A stretch of DNA of 64,000 bases from Thioalkalivibrio sp. ALJ7 (GTDB taxonomy: Bacteria > Pseudomonadota > Gammaproteobacteria > Ectothiorhodospirales > Ectothiorhodospiraceae), in contig NZ_AQXQ01000009.1 of assembly GCF_000376865.1 (NCBI RefSeq), forward strand, positions 62,001-126,000. Reading direction: 5' to 3'. A program made the position numbers and the translations under genes. Shown in pieces: positions 26,855 through 36,232 of the stretch. Below the pieces are notes generated by a model. The model was not told the origin of the DNA. It made no database searches and saw nothing but the letters and a program-made list of their open reading frames with translations. Every line of letters begins with the position of its first letter. The first letter of the stretch is position 1.

Positions 26855-27775
26855 ATGAGCGACGCCCCCCATTCTTTGCCTGAGGACGATCACACCAAGC
26901 CGGTGCCCCGGATCTTCCTGGTCGGCTCGCTGGTCGCGCTGGCGGCCTTTATCTGGCTGATCAGCCTGGTCTGGCCCACGCTGGAAGACCGGGCCGCGGA
27001 CATGAGTACGCTGCAAATTGGGCTTCTGGCGAGTTTTGTCGCCGGCCTGATGACGGCGGTGGGCGCCATCCCGATCTTCTTCCTGCGCCGCATCAGTCAG
27101 TCGGTGGAGGACGCAATGATGGGCTTTGGCGCGGGTGTAATGCTCTCCGCCACGGCCTTCGAGCTGGTCCTGCCATCGGTGGAGCAGGCGGAGCTTCAGT
27201 ACGGTGGGGTGGGCATGGCGATCGTTGTACTGTCAGTGGGCATGGCCCTTGGCGGTGGTGCGTTGCTCGCGTTGCACAAGTGCGTCCCGCACGAGCATTT
27301 TCACATTGGCCCGCAAAGTGGGGCGGACCCCGCGAAGATTCGCCGGGTCTGGCTGTTCATCTTTGCCATTGCCCTGCACAACCTGCCAGAGGGTCTGGCC
27401 GTGGGTGTGGGCTTCGGCGGGGATGATGTCAGCGATGGGATCACCCTGGCGATCGCGATTGGTCTGCAGAACATGCCCGAAGGTCTGGTGGTGGCAATCG
27501 CCCTCTTGTCGCTGGGCTACAGCAAGTGGTCGGCCTTCGGCGTGACGCTGCTGACAGGACTGGTTCAGCCGATTGGGGGGCTGATCGGGGCGGGTGCCGT
27601 TACGCTGATGGAGTTCCTGTTGCCCTGGGGACTGGCGTTTGCGGCCGGCGCGATGCTGTTCGTGATCAGCCACGAAATCATTCCCGAGTCGCACCGGAAA
27701 GGGCATGAGGCCCAGGCCACGGTGGGGGTCCTGGTCGGCTTCGTCGTCCTGCTTGCGATCGACATGGCGTTGTAG
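26855..27775 (+). CDS. ZIP-family divalent metal transporter
   Basis: 306-aa membrane protein of the ZIP family (zinc and related divalent cations). Key metal-binding helices are visible: ALHNLPEGLAVGVGFGG (TM4), IGLQNMPEGLVVAIALL (TM5) and VISHEIIPESHRKGHE. A His-containing loop (KCVPHEHFHIG) lies between TM3 and TM4. ATG 26855 follows AAGGA after about 7 nt. The 190-bp divergent region upstream contains no operator I can assign. Confidence 0.9.
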   Translation: MSDAPHSLPEDDHTKPVPRIFLVGSLVALAAFIWLISLVWPTLEDRAADMSTLQIGLLASFVAGLMTAVGAIPIFFLRRISQSVEDAMMGFGAGVMLSATAFELVLPSVEQAELQYGGVGMAIVVLSVGMALGGGALLALHKCVPHEHFHIGPQSGADPAKIRRVWLFIFAIALHNLPEGLAVGVGFGGDDVSDGITLAIAIGLQNMPEGLVVAIALLSLGYSKWSAFGVTLLTGLVQPIGGLIGAGAVTLMEFLLPWGLAFAAGAMLFVISHEIIPESHRKGHEAQATVGVLVGFVVLLAIDMAL

Positions 27776-27803
27776 GGCGCGCGCAGAGTGTCGCCACTGG
27801 CAC

Positions 27804-27923
27804 CGTCATTGCGAGGAGCCGAAGGCGACGAAGCAACCTCCGAAAGCTGGCGGAGCGTCACGATCAGCATCCGGTGGTTTCGGACGGAGGTTGCCGCGTC
27901 GCCTTCGGCTCCTCGCAATGACG
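27804..27923. repeat. Dispersed palindromic repeat, CGTCATTGCGAGGAG type, copy 2
   Basis: A 120-bp palindrome running from CGTCATTGCGAGGAGCCG to CTCCTCGCAATGACG, related to the copy at 11216-11334. It begins 28 bp after the ZIP stop. Its arms (about 35 bp) pair almost fully and could form a cruciform or an RNA hairpin at the 3' end of the ZIP transcript. Confidence 0.8.
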
Positions 27924-28000
27924 GTGCTTTTTGGATGCATGAGGGGGTAGGTGACGGGGCAGGCCGCGGCGGCGGAATAGTGGCGCGGCCCGTCCGGGCT

Positions 28001-28029
28001 TTCGCAGCGAGGGTATTTTGGTCTACAAT
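28001..28029 (+). promoter_or_regulatory. Predicted sigma70 promoter of the glycine-cleavage operon
   Basis: TTCGCA (28001-28006) and TACAAT (28024-28029) are separated by 17 bp, placing transcription start about 30 nt ahead of the first glycine aptamer. The -35 matches the consensus at four of six positions and the -10 at five of six. Confidence 0.5.
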
Positions 28030-28067
28030 TAGTTTCGTCTGCGGGTGCTCGACAATGCCCGCACACC

Positions 28068-28270
28068 GTTCTGGAAGAGATCTGCGATCGCGAGTCGATT
28101 GGCAGACGCCGAAGGCGCAACATCCGCCCGGAATCGCTCAGGCTACAGGACCGGAACGGTGCAGGAGACACACTCTGGAGAGCGGCCGGAAACGGTCCAC
28201 CGAAGGGGGCGGCCGTGCAGCGCAGATGCAGCTGACACGGCGCAAACTCTCAGGTTTCAGGACAGAGGGG
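28068..28270 (+). promoter_or_regulatory. Tandem glycine riboswitch
   Basis: Two successive glycine aptamers. The first (about 28068-28158) contains GTTCTGGAAGAGATC, GCCGAAGGCGCAA and GCTCAGGCTACAGGACCGGA. The second (about 28171-28270) contains CTCTGGAGAGCGG, CCACCGAAGG, GCGCAAACTCTCAGGTT and AGGACAGAGGGG. These are the conserved blocks of the gcvT RNA element. The closing stem of aptamer II (CTCTG with CAGAG) touches the left arm of the terminator that follows, providing a simple on/off switch. By comparison with known examples, glycine binding should allow read-through into gcvT. Confidence 0.93.
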
Positions 28271-28308
28271 CGGCTGGCAGATTCACTCTGCCGGCCGCCC
28301 CTTTTTTT
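28267..28308 (+). terminator. Intrinsic terminator acting as riboswitch expression platform
   Basis: A 15-bp stem GGGGCGGCTGGCAGA/TCTGCCGGCCGCCCC (one G-U pair) with a TTCAC loop is followed by seven T. It overlaps the 3' edge of glycine aptamer II and lies before the gcvT start, so it is a regulated attenuator rather than an operon end. Confidence 0.9.
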
Positions 28309-28395
28309 ATGCCCGGAGCACGGCGGCCGGGCCTCGTGGTTCCACTGGCGGATGCCGGCGAACTGACCACCATACGGACGCAAGGCGAGAATGTG

Positions 28396-29496
28396 ATGAC
28401 GACGTTGAAGACAACTCCGCTCCATGCCGCGCATCAGCGCGCGGGGGCCAAGCTGGTCGATTTCGCCGGCTGGGAGATGCCTCTGCACTACGGCTCCCAG
28501 ATGGAAGAGCACAAGCGCGTACGCGAATCCGCTGGCATGTTCGATGTCTCGCACATGCAGGTCGTGGATATCCACGGCCCGCAGGCTCAGGCGTTTCTGC
28601 GTTACCTGCTGGCGAACGACGTGGCCAAGTTGAAGACCGAAGGCCGCGCCCTGTACAGCTGCATGCTGAACGAGTCCGGCGGCGTGATTGATGACCTGAT
28701 CATCTATTGGACCGGTGGCGCCAGCTACCGCGCCGTGGTGAATGCGGCGACCGCCGAGGGTGATATCGCGCACATGCAGAAGGTGGCGCAGGACTTCGAC
28801 GCCACGGTCGCGCCGCGTCCGGAGTTTGCGTTGATCGCGATCCAGGGCCCGCAGGCAGTGGAGAAGACCCTGCCGTTGCTGCCACCCGATCTGCGCTCGG
28901 CCGGGGATCTCAAGCCGTTTTCCGCGGTCTGGAATGACAAGTGGTTCGTCGCCCGCACCGGGTACACCGGCGAAGATGGCTTCGAGGTGATGCTGCCGGC
29001 GGAGGAGGCCGACGGTCTCTGGGAGAAGCTCAAGGACGCTGGCGTGCACCCCATCGGCCTCGGCGCCCGCGACACCCTGCGCCTGGAGGCCGGCATGAAT
29101 CTCTACGGCACGGATATGGACGACCAGACCAATCCGCTGACGGCCAACCTTGGCTGGACCATCGCCCTGAAGGATGCTGATCGCGATTTCATTGGTCGCA
29201 AGCCGATCGAGCAGTCAAAGGCCGAGGGTGTGAAGGAACACATGGTTGGGCTGGTGCTGGACGGTCGCGGGGTGCTGCGTGGTGGCACCCGCATCGAGAC
29301 CGAGGCCGGCGATGGCGTGGTGACCTCCGGTAGTTTCTCCCCCAGTCTCGGTGTGTCGGTCGCCTTTGCGCGAATCCCGGCCGGGGTCGAGGCAGAGGAG
29401 CTGCACGCGGACATCCGCGGACGCAAGCTGCCGGTGCGGGTGGTGAAGCCGGTGTTTGTCCGAAATGGCGAGCCGCAGATCGAACTCAAGAGCTAA
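28396..29496 (+). CDS. gcvT: Glycine cleavage system aminomethyltransferase (T protein)
   Basis: 366-aa T protein that moves the methylene group from the lipoyl arm of GcvH to tetrahydrofolate, releasing ammonia. Family segments: TTPLHAAHQRAGAKLVDFAG, FDVSHMQVVDI, the folate site DDLIIYW, and RTGYTGEDGFEV with GARDTLRLEAGM. Start at ATG 28396 with AAGGCGAG upstream; the long in-frame extension before it runs through the riboswitch and is not translated. First gene of gcvT-gcvH-gcvPA-tpx-gcvPB. Confidence 0.96.
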   Translation: MTTLKTTPLHAAHQRAGAKLVDFAGWEMPLHYGSQMEEHKRVRESAGMFDVSHMQVVDIHGPQAQAFLRYLLANDVAKLKTEGRALYSCMLNESGGVIDDLIIYWTGGASYRAVVNAATAEGDIAHMQKVAQDFDATVAPRPEFALIAIQGPQAVEKTLPLLPPDLRSAGDLKPFSAVWNDKWFVARTGYTGEDGFEVMLPAEEADGLWEKLKDAGVHPIGLGARDTLRLEAGMNLYGTDMDDQTNPLTANLGWTIALKDADRDFIGRKPIEQSKAEGVKEHMVGLVLDGRGVLRGGTRIETEAGDGVVTSGSFSPSLGVSVAFARIPAGVEAEELHADIRGRKLPVRVVKPVFVRNGEPQIELKS

Positions 29497-29510
29497 CTAG
29501 AATTGCCTCA

Positions 29511-29545
29511 TCCCGCCTGCGCCGGACTACACTGCGCAGGCGGGA
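29511..29545. repeat. Hairpin in the gcvT-gcvH gap
   Basis: A 12-bp perfect stem TCCCGCCTGCGC/GCGCAGGCGGGA with an 11-nt loop and no T-tract. It may protect or process the operon mRNA. It is one of several hairpins found between genes of this operon. Confidence 0.6.
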
Positions 29546-29569
29546 TCCAACAAGCAAAAGGAAGACGTC

Positions 29570-29962
29570 ATGAGCGAAGCACCGAAGGACCTGAAGTACA
29601 CCAAAAGCCACGAGTGGGTGCGCAGCGAGGCGGATGGCAGCGTGACCGTGGGGATTACCGATCACGCGCAGGAACTGCTGGGTGATCTGGTGTTTGTCGA
29701 AGCCCCGGAGGCTGGCAGCAGCATCGAGGCCGGCAGCGCCTGTGCGACCGTGGAATCGGTCAAGGCCGCCTCCGATATCTATGCGCCGATCTCTGGCGAG
29801 GTGACCGAGATCAACGAGGAGCTGGCCGACAGCCCCGAGAAGGTCAATGAGTCGCCCTTCGAGGACGGCTGGCTGTTCAAGGTGCAGCCGTCCGATGCCG
29901 GCGAGCTGGATGCCCTGATGGACGCGGATGCGTATGCCGCGCACGTCGAGGCGGAATCCTGA
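29570..29962 (+). CDS. gcvH: Glycine cleavage system H protein (lipoyl carrier)
   Basis: 130-aa lipoyl carrier that shuttles the aminomethyl intermediate among P, T and L proteins. The lipoylated lysine is Lys65 in VESVKAASD, and the N-terminus ([12 protein letters not shown]) and GDLVFVEAP block are typical. RBS AAAAGGAAG precedes ATG 29570. Length matches the family (about 128). Confidence 0.97.
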   Translation: MSEAPKDLKYTKSHEWVRSEADGSVTVGITDHAQELLGDLVFVEAPEAGSSIEAGSACATVESVKAASDIYAPISGEVTEINEELADSPEKVNESPFEDGWLFKVQPSDAGELDALMDADAYAAHVEAES

Positions 29963-29980
29963 GCGTAGCCGCGTATCACC

Positions 29981-30006
29981 GGTCCCGGCCGCGTCCGGCC
30001 GGGACC
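29981..30006. repeat. Hairpin in the gcvH-gcvPA gap
   Basis: A 10-bp stem GGTCCCGGCC/GGCCGGGACC with a 6-nt loop and no T-tract, so it is more likely an mRNA-stability or processing element than a terminator. Confidence 0.55.
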
Positions 30007-30046
30007 CAACCGAACGTTGCCGTAACCGGCAAAAGCGAGACCTGAC

Positions 30047-31405
<1,359 letters not shown>

Positions 31406-31469
31406 GTCTATACATAACCCCAGGGTCACCGACCCAACGTGCCATATACACAACGCCTAGGAGGCAATC

Positions 31470-31997
31470 ATGGCCGAAATCAAGCTGCAAGGTAATCCGA
31501 TCAACACCAACGGCGACCTGCCGCATGTGGGCTCGCCGGCCCCGGACTTCAAGCTGACCAACAAGGATCTGCAGGACGTCTCGCTGGGCGATTTTGGCGA
31601 CAAGCGCAAGCTGATCTCCATCGTACCCAGCCTGGACACCCCGGTCTGTGCCGACTCGACCAAGAAGTTCAACGAGATGGTGGCCAGCCGTCCGGACTTG
31701 GAGATCCTGATCGTCTCCGCCGATCTGCCGTTCGCGATGAGCCGCTTCTGCGCCGCCGAGAGCCTGGAGCGCGTGACCGTGCTGTCGATGATGCGCGATC
31801 GCAATTTCGCCAAGGACTACGGCGTGCTGATCCAGGACGGCCCGCTGGCCGGGATCACCGCGCGTGGCGTCGTCGTGCTGGACACAGACAACCTGGTGAT
31901 GCACGCCGAGCTGGTCTCCGAGATCGGCGACGAGCCGGACTACGACGCCGCGTTCGCGGCCCTGGATGACCGGGCCAACCTGAGTCCGACCCAGTAA
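31470..31997 (+). CDS. tpx: Thiol peroxidase (atypical 2-Cys peroxiredoxin, Tpx)
   Basis: 175-aa peroxiredoxin reducing hydroperoxides with thioredoxin. The peroxidatic Cys60 is in SLDTPVCADSTKKFN and the resolving Cys94 in MSRFCAAE, matching the spacing of E. coli Tpx. RBS TAGGAGG precedes ATG 31470. Unusually it lies between gcvPA and gcvPB, whose products form one enzyme, so it is presumably co-transcribed with the glycine-cleavage genes. The 64-bp and 81-bp flanking gaps leave room for an internal promoter, but none is obvious. Confidence 0.96.
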   Translation: MAEIKLQGNPINTNGDLPHVGSPAPDFKLTNKDLQDVSLGDFGDKRKLISIVPSLDTPVCADSTKKFNEMVASRPDLEILIVSADLPFAMSRFCAAESLERVTVLSMMRDRNFAKDYGVLIQDGPLAGITARGVVVLDTDNLVMHAELVSEIGDEPDYDAAFAALDDRANLSPTQ

Positions 31998-32022
31998 TCG
32001 GCCGGACCGGATCCGCGCCGCC

Positions 32023-32048
32023 GGTGCCCGGGTTTGTGCCCGGTCACC
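32023..32048. repeat. Hairpin in the tpx-gcvPB gap
   Basis: An inverted repeat GGTG-C-CCGGG / CCCGG-T-CACC with a short TTTGTG loop. The core CCCGGGnTTnTGCCCGGT recurs at 33606-33623 after gcvPB, so it is a small dispersed palindrome. Confidence 0.5.
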
Positions 32049-32078
32049 GTTACCCGAATACGCAAGCGAGAAACCGCT

Positions 32079-33587
32079 ATGAGCACCACTGATGCCAATC
32101 TGATCTTCGAACGTTCCCGCGCCGGCCGCTCGGCCGTGGCCCAGGCCCCGCGCGACCACGCGGCGACCCGCATCCCCGCGAACCTGCAGCGCAAGTCAGC
32201 CCCGGGTCTTCCGGCTGCCTCGGAACTGGACGTGGTGCGGCATTACACGCGGTTGTCGCAGAAGAACTTCTCCATCGACACCGAGTTCTACCCGCTGGGC
32301 TCGTGCACGATGAAGTACAACCCGCGCGCCTGTAACAGCCTGGCGATGCTGCCCGGATTCCTGAACCGGCATCCACACGCCCCGGCCAGCCACAGCCAGG
32401 GCTTCCTGCAGACCATGTTCGAGCTGCAGGAGATGCTGAAGGAAGTGACGGGCATGAAGGCCGTGTCGCTGGCGCCGATGGCAGGTGCGCAGGGCGAGTA
32501 CACCGGCGTGGCCATGATCCGGGCTTACCACGACGCCCGCGGCGATACCGAGCGCCGCGAGATCATCGTCCCGGATGCCGCACATGGCACCAATCCGGCG
32601 ACCGCGATCATGTGCGGCTACGAGGTGCGCGAGATCCCCACCGACGAGACCGGCGACGTGGATATCGAGGCCCTGAAGGCCGCGGTGGGCCCGCAGACGG
32701 CTGGGATCATGCTGACCAATCCGTCCACCGTGGGCGTGTTCGAGCGGCGGATCTCCGAGATCGCGAAGATCGTCCATGACGCCGGCGGCCTGCTGTACTA
32801 CGACGGCGCGAACCTGAACGCGATCCTCGGCAAGGTGCGCCCGGGCGACATGGGCTTCGACGTGATCCATATGAACCTGCACAAGACCTTCTCCACGCCG
32901 CACGGCGGCGGTGGGCCGGGTTCTGGTGCCGTGGGCGTCTCCGAGCGTCTGCTGCCGTTCATGCCGATCCCGCACGTGATCGAGGCGGAGCAGGGTGGTT
33001 ATCGCCTCGCCGAGGAGTCTGATCGTCCGCAGAGCATCGGGCGCTTGTCGGCCTTCGGCGGGAACGCCGGCGTGCTGCTGCGCGCCTACGTCTACATGCG
33101 CATGCTGGGGCGCGAGGGCATGGTGCGGGTCTCTGAATTCTCGACCCTGAACGCCAACTACCTGGCGCGAGAACTGGCGGCGGCCGGTTTCGATCTGGCC
33201 TATCCCAAGCGCCGCGCCACTCACGAGTTCATCGTGACGATGAAAAAGCAGGCCAAGGAGCGCGGCCTGACGGCCGGGGACGTGGCCAAGCGGCTACTCG
33301 ACCACGGTTACCACGCGCCGACCACCTACTTCCCGCTGCTGGTCCCGGAGTGCCTGCTGGTGGAGCCGACCGAGACCGAGTCGAAGGAGACGCTGGACGG
33401 CTTCGTCGAGGCGATGGCCTGCATCCTGGCCGAGTCGGAGAACGACATGGAAACCATCAAGAGTGCGCCGCATAACCTGCCGAACCGCCGCTTCAACGAA
33501 GTGGCCGCGGCCAAGGCGCTGGATGTGGTCTTCCAGCCGGTAGACGAGGGGGACGACAACGCCCCGCGGACCGGTACCCACGGTTAG
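32079..33587 (+). CDS. gcvPB: Glycine dehydrogenase (decarboxylating) subunit 2, GcvPB
   Basis: 502-aa C-terminal subunit of the P protein. It contains the PLP-binding Lys269 in [20 protein letters not shown] and the conserved [13 protein letters not shown] and [14 protein letters not shown] segments. Start at ATG 32079 with AAGCGAG upstream. It is the last gene of the operon, followed by a strong terminator at 33624. Confidence 0.96.
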   Translation: MSTTDANLIFERSRAGRSAVAQAPRDHAATRIPANLQRKSAPGLPAASELDVVRHYTRLSQKNFSIDTEFYPLGSCTMKYNPRACNSLAMLPGFLNRHPHAPASHSQGFLQTMFELQEMLKEVTGMKAVSLAPMAGAQGEYTGVAMIRAYHDARGDTERREIIVPDAAHGTNPATAIMCGYEVREIPTDETGDVDIEALKAAVGPQTAGIMLTNPSTVGVFERRISEIAKIVHDAGGLLYYDGANLNAILGKVRPGDMGFDVIHMNLHKTFSTPHGGGGPGSGAVGVSERLLPFMPIPHVIEAEQGGYRLAEESDRPQSIGRLSAFGGNAGVLLRAYVYMRMLGREGMVRVSEFSTLNANYLARELAAAGFDLAYPKRRATHEFIVTMKKQAKERGLTAGDVAKRLLDHGYHAPTTYFPLLVPECLLVEPTETESKETLDGFVEAMACILAESENDMETIKSAPHNLPNRRFNEVAAAKALDVVFQPVDEGDDNAPRTGTHG

Positions 33588-33623
33588 AGGTACGTCTGTC
33601 TACATCCCGGGCTTATGCCCGGT

Positions 33624-33657
33624 AAAACGCCCCCGTAGATCGGGGGCGTTTTCGTTT
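33624..33657 (+). terminator. Intrinsic terminator after gcvPB
   Basis: A 12-bp stem AAAACGCCCCCG/CGGGGGCGTTTT with a TAGAT loop, followed by a CGTTTT run. A second small hairpin (CCGGGC-TTAT-GCCCGG, 33607-33622) immediately precedes it. Confidence 0.9.
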
Positions 33658-33748
33658 TGAGGGGGAGTAAGCGTGTTTCTGTAGGGAAAAGCCCCAACCC
33701 AACGGGTTATCTGGTATTTTTGAATCAAGTCTACCAATCCATTGTCAG

Positions 33749-33818
33749 GTCCGAGGGCAAGGGAAACGCTCATTACGTTTCCGGCAAAGCCTCCACATAG
33801 AGGGGTAGCAAGACGGGC
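33749..33818 (+). promoter_or_regulatory. Candidate c-di-GMP riboswitch (GEMM-I-like) upstream of a diguanylate cyclase
   Basis: A closing stem GTCCG (33749-33753)/CGGGC (33814-33818) encloses AGGGCAA, then a perfect hairpin GGAAACG/CGTTTCC (33762-33768 with 33776-33782), then GGCAAAGCCTCC (33783-33794), a short CCTC/GAGG hairpin, and GGGTAGC. The blocks GGGCAA, GCAAAGCCTCC and GGTAGC in this order are hallmarks of GEMM-I RNAs. The first hairpin lacks the usual GNRA loop. The closing stem abuts the AAGGA ribosome-binding site, suggesting translational control. Confidence 0.65.
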
Positions 33819-33828
33819 AAGGAAAACA

Positions 33829-36201
33829 ATGAGTGAGCTTTGTGCCATCCACGGCTATGCGGCGCTGTTCGAACAAGCGCCGGTGGGGCTGGCCGAGATG
33901 GATACCGACGGGCGCATCCTGCGCGCTAATCCCTGCCTTGGGGCCCTGCTGGCCTGTGATCCGGCGGATCTGGCCGGCGCCACCCTGGAAGCGCACGTCT
34001 GTCCGGACGACCGCGAACAGGTGACGGCTCACCGCCACGCCCTGCTGAAGGGCGAGTGCGGCAACAGCAAGGTAGAGGCTCGGCTGCTGGATGCCACCGA
34101 CGAGGCATGCTGGGTGGAGTTGACGACCAGCCGTATCCCGGCAACTGAAGACTGCCCCGAGGCCCTGCTCGTGGTGGTCGCCGATATCGGCACGCGCAAG
34201 GCGGCCGAACAGCGTACCGAGACCCTGCTGCGGGCCAGCCCGGCGGTGATCTACACCATGGACCCGTCGGACCTGGGCACGATGACCTGGCTCAGCCGCA
34301 ATGTGCAGACGGTGACCGGCTGGACCCCTGAGCAGATCATGCGCGAGCCGGACTGGCTCGTCACCCATCTCGCCCCCGAGGACTACCGGCGCTGTGCAAG
34401 CCAGATCAAACGCTGGTTGGCGGAACGCGCTCGCGGATTCTGCCGCCTGAACTATCGCCAGCGCATGCCTGGCGGGCACTGGCAGTGGCTGGAGGACCAG
34501 ATCACCGCGATCCGGGATGACCAGGGGGCGGTGGCCGAGCTGATCGGCGCCTACCAGGACGTGGGCGCTCGGGTGGAAACGGAGCGTTACCTCGAGAAGA
34601 TCGCGCAGAACCTGCCGGGGGTGATCTATCAGTACCGGCAGTTCCCGGACGGGCATGCGGCGTTCCCGTATGCCAGCGAGGGGATCACGGACATCTACGG
34701 CGTGACGCCCGAGGCGGTGATGCGGGACGCCTGCCACGTCTTCGAGGTGATTCATCCGGAGGACGTGGATCGCGTGACGGCGAGCATCGAGGCATCCATG
34801 CGCTGCCTGGAGCCCTGGCGTCAGCGCTACCGGGTGCGTCACCCCGAGCGCGGCGAGATCTGGGCCGAGGGGCATGCGAGCCCCGAGGCCCTGGAGGATG
34901 GCAGCGTGCTGTGGCATGGCGTGATCCTTGATATTACCGAGCGGGTGCAGGCCGAGGAGGCGCTCCATCTGCGCGAGCACGAACTGGCCGAGGCCCAGCG
35001 GATTGCCCACATCGGCAACTGGGTGTCCGACTTCGTGCGTAACGAGATTCGCTGGTCGGACGAGGTCTACCGTATCTTCGGGATCCACCGCGGTACGTGG
35101 GACGGGACTCACGAGGCGTTCATGCAGGCGGTACATCCGGCGGATCGCGAGCGGGTCCAGTCCGATGTGGATGCGGCGCTCGCCGGGGAATCGCCTTTCG
35201 ATACCACGCATCGCATCCTGCGTCCGGATGGCGAGGAGCGGGTGGTCCGCGAGCGTGGCCATGTGGAATTTGGTTCGGACGGGAAGCCGTTGCGGATGAT
35301 TGGGACTGTCCAGGATGTTACCGAGCAACACCAGCTTGAACAGGAGCAGCGCCTGCTGGCCGCAACCTTCGACAGCAGCCAGGCTATCTTCATCACCGAC
35401 GTGGAGGGGACCATCCAGCGGGTCAACGCGACCTTTACCGAGTTGACCGGATTTTCCGAGGAAGAGGCGGTGGGGCAGAACCCTCGCATCATGAACTCGG
35501 GCTACCAGGGTTACAGCTTCTATCAAGACATGTTCGCGACCGTTCGTGAATATGGCTCCTGGGCGGGCGAGGTATGGAACCGGCGCAAAGACGGAGTGGT
35601 ATTCCCCCTGCACGAGATCGTGACCGCGATCCACGACGCCAACGGGGCTATCGAGAACTACATCGCCGTGTTTCATGACATCACGCGACAAAAGGAACTG
35701 GAGGCCGCACTCGAACATCAGGCCTTCTACGACACACTGACGGAAGCCACCAACCGAGGCCATTTCGAGGCCCTTCTGGAACAGGAGGCCCGGCGGGCCG
35801 ACCGCTACGAAGATCCCTGTTCACTGGTGATGCTGGATCTCGACCACTTCAAGCAGATCAACGATACCTTCGGGCACGATATTGGCGATGAAGTCCTGCG
35901 GAGGGTCGCGGGTGCGGTCCGCAGCCGCCTGCGCAATGCCGATGTGCTGGGCCGTTGGGGTGGCGAGGAGTTCATGGTTCTGCTCCCGGGGACGGGTGCT
36001 GATGCGGCCGTTCAGCTAGCGGATGATCTGCGCGCCAAGGTGGCGGCGCTGGACCTGCCGCTGGTGGGAAACGTCACCATCAGCCTGGGTGTGGCCGAGT
36101 GCCGCCATGGCGAGGCCATCAAGGACTGGACCAAGCGCGCGGACGATGCCATGTACCGCGCCAAGCATTCGGGCCGCAATCAGGTGGTACAAGGGAATTG
36201 A
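33829..36201 (+). CDS. PAS-domain diguanylate cyclase
   Basis: 790-aa protein with about five PAS/PAC sensor repeats (residues about 5-620) followed by a GGDEF domain that would make c-di-GMP from two GTP. The active site is GGEEF at 711-715 and an inhibitory RxxD site (RNAD, 702-705) lies nine residues before it, so product feedback is expected. There is no membrane segment, so it is a cytoplasmic sensor. AAGGA precedes ATG 33829 by 5 nt; upstream in-frame codons lie inside the candidate riboswitch. It is followed after 31 bp by a second cyclase with a similar PAS unit. Confidence 0.92.
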   Translation: MSELCAIHGYAALFEQAPVGLAEMDTDGRILRANPCLGALLACDPADLAGATLEAHVCPDDREQVTAHRHALLKGECGNSKVEARLLDATDEACWVELTTSRIPATEDCPEALLVVVADIGTRKAAEQRTETLLRASPAVIYTMDPSDLGTMTWLSRNVQTVTGWTPEQIMREPDWLVTHLAPEDYRRCASQIKRWLAERARGFCRLNYRQRMPGGHWQWLEDQITAIRDDQGAVAELIGAYQDVGARVETERYLEKIAQNLPGVIYQYRQFPDGHAAFPYASEGITDIYGVTPEAVMRDACHVFEVIHPEDVDRVTASIEASMRCLEPWRQRYRVRHPERGEIWAEGHASPEALEDGSVLWHGVILDITERVQAEEALHLREHELAEAQRIAHIGNWVSDFVRNEIRWSDEVYRIFGIHRGTWDGTHEAFMQAVHPADRERVQSDVDAALAGESPFDTTHRILRPDGEERVVRERGHVEFGSDGKPLRMIGTVQDVTEQHQLEQEQRLLAATFDSSQAIFITDVEGTIQRVNATFTELTGFSEEEAVGQNPRIMNSGYQGYSFYQDMFATVREYGSWAGEVWNRRKDGVVFPLHEIVTAIHDANGAIENYIAVFHDITRQKELEAALEHQAFYDTLTEATNRGHFEALLEQEARRADRYEDPCSLVMLDLDHFKQINDTFGHDIGDEVLRRVAGAVRSRLRNADVLGRWGGEEFMVLLPGTGADAAVQLADDLRAKVAALDLPLVGNVTISLGVAECRHGEAIKDWTKRADDAMYRAKHSGRNQVVQGN

Positions 36202-36232
36202 AGGAGGGGCGCAACCTTCCTGGAGGGACTTG

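Noticed and set aside
28045-28395. Upstream in-frame extension of gcvT
   Set aside because: It runs through the glycine riboswitch and terminator, and the conserved GcvT N-terminus begins at 28396 behind a ribosome-binding site.
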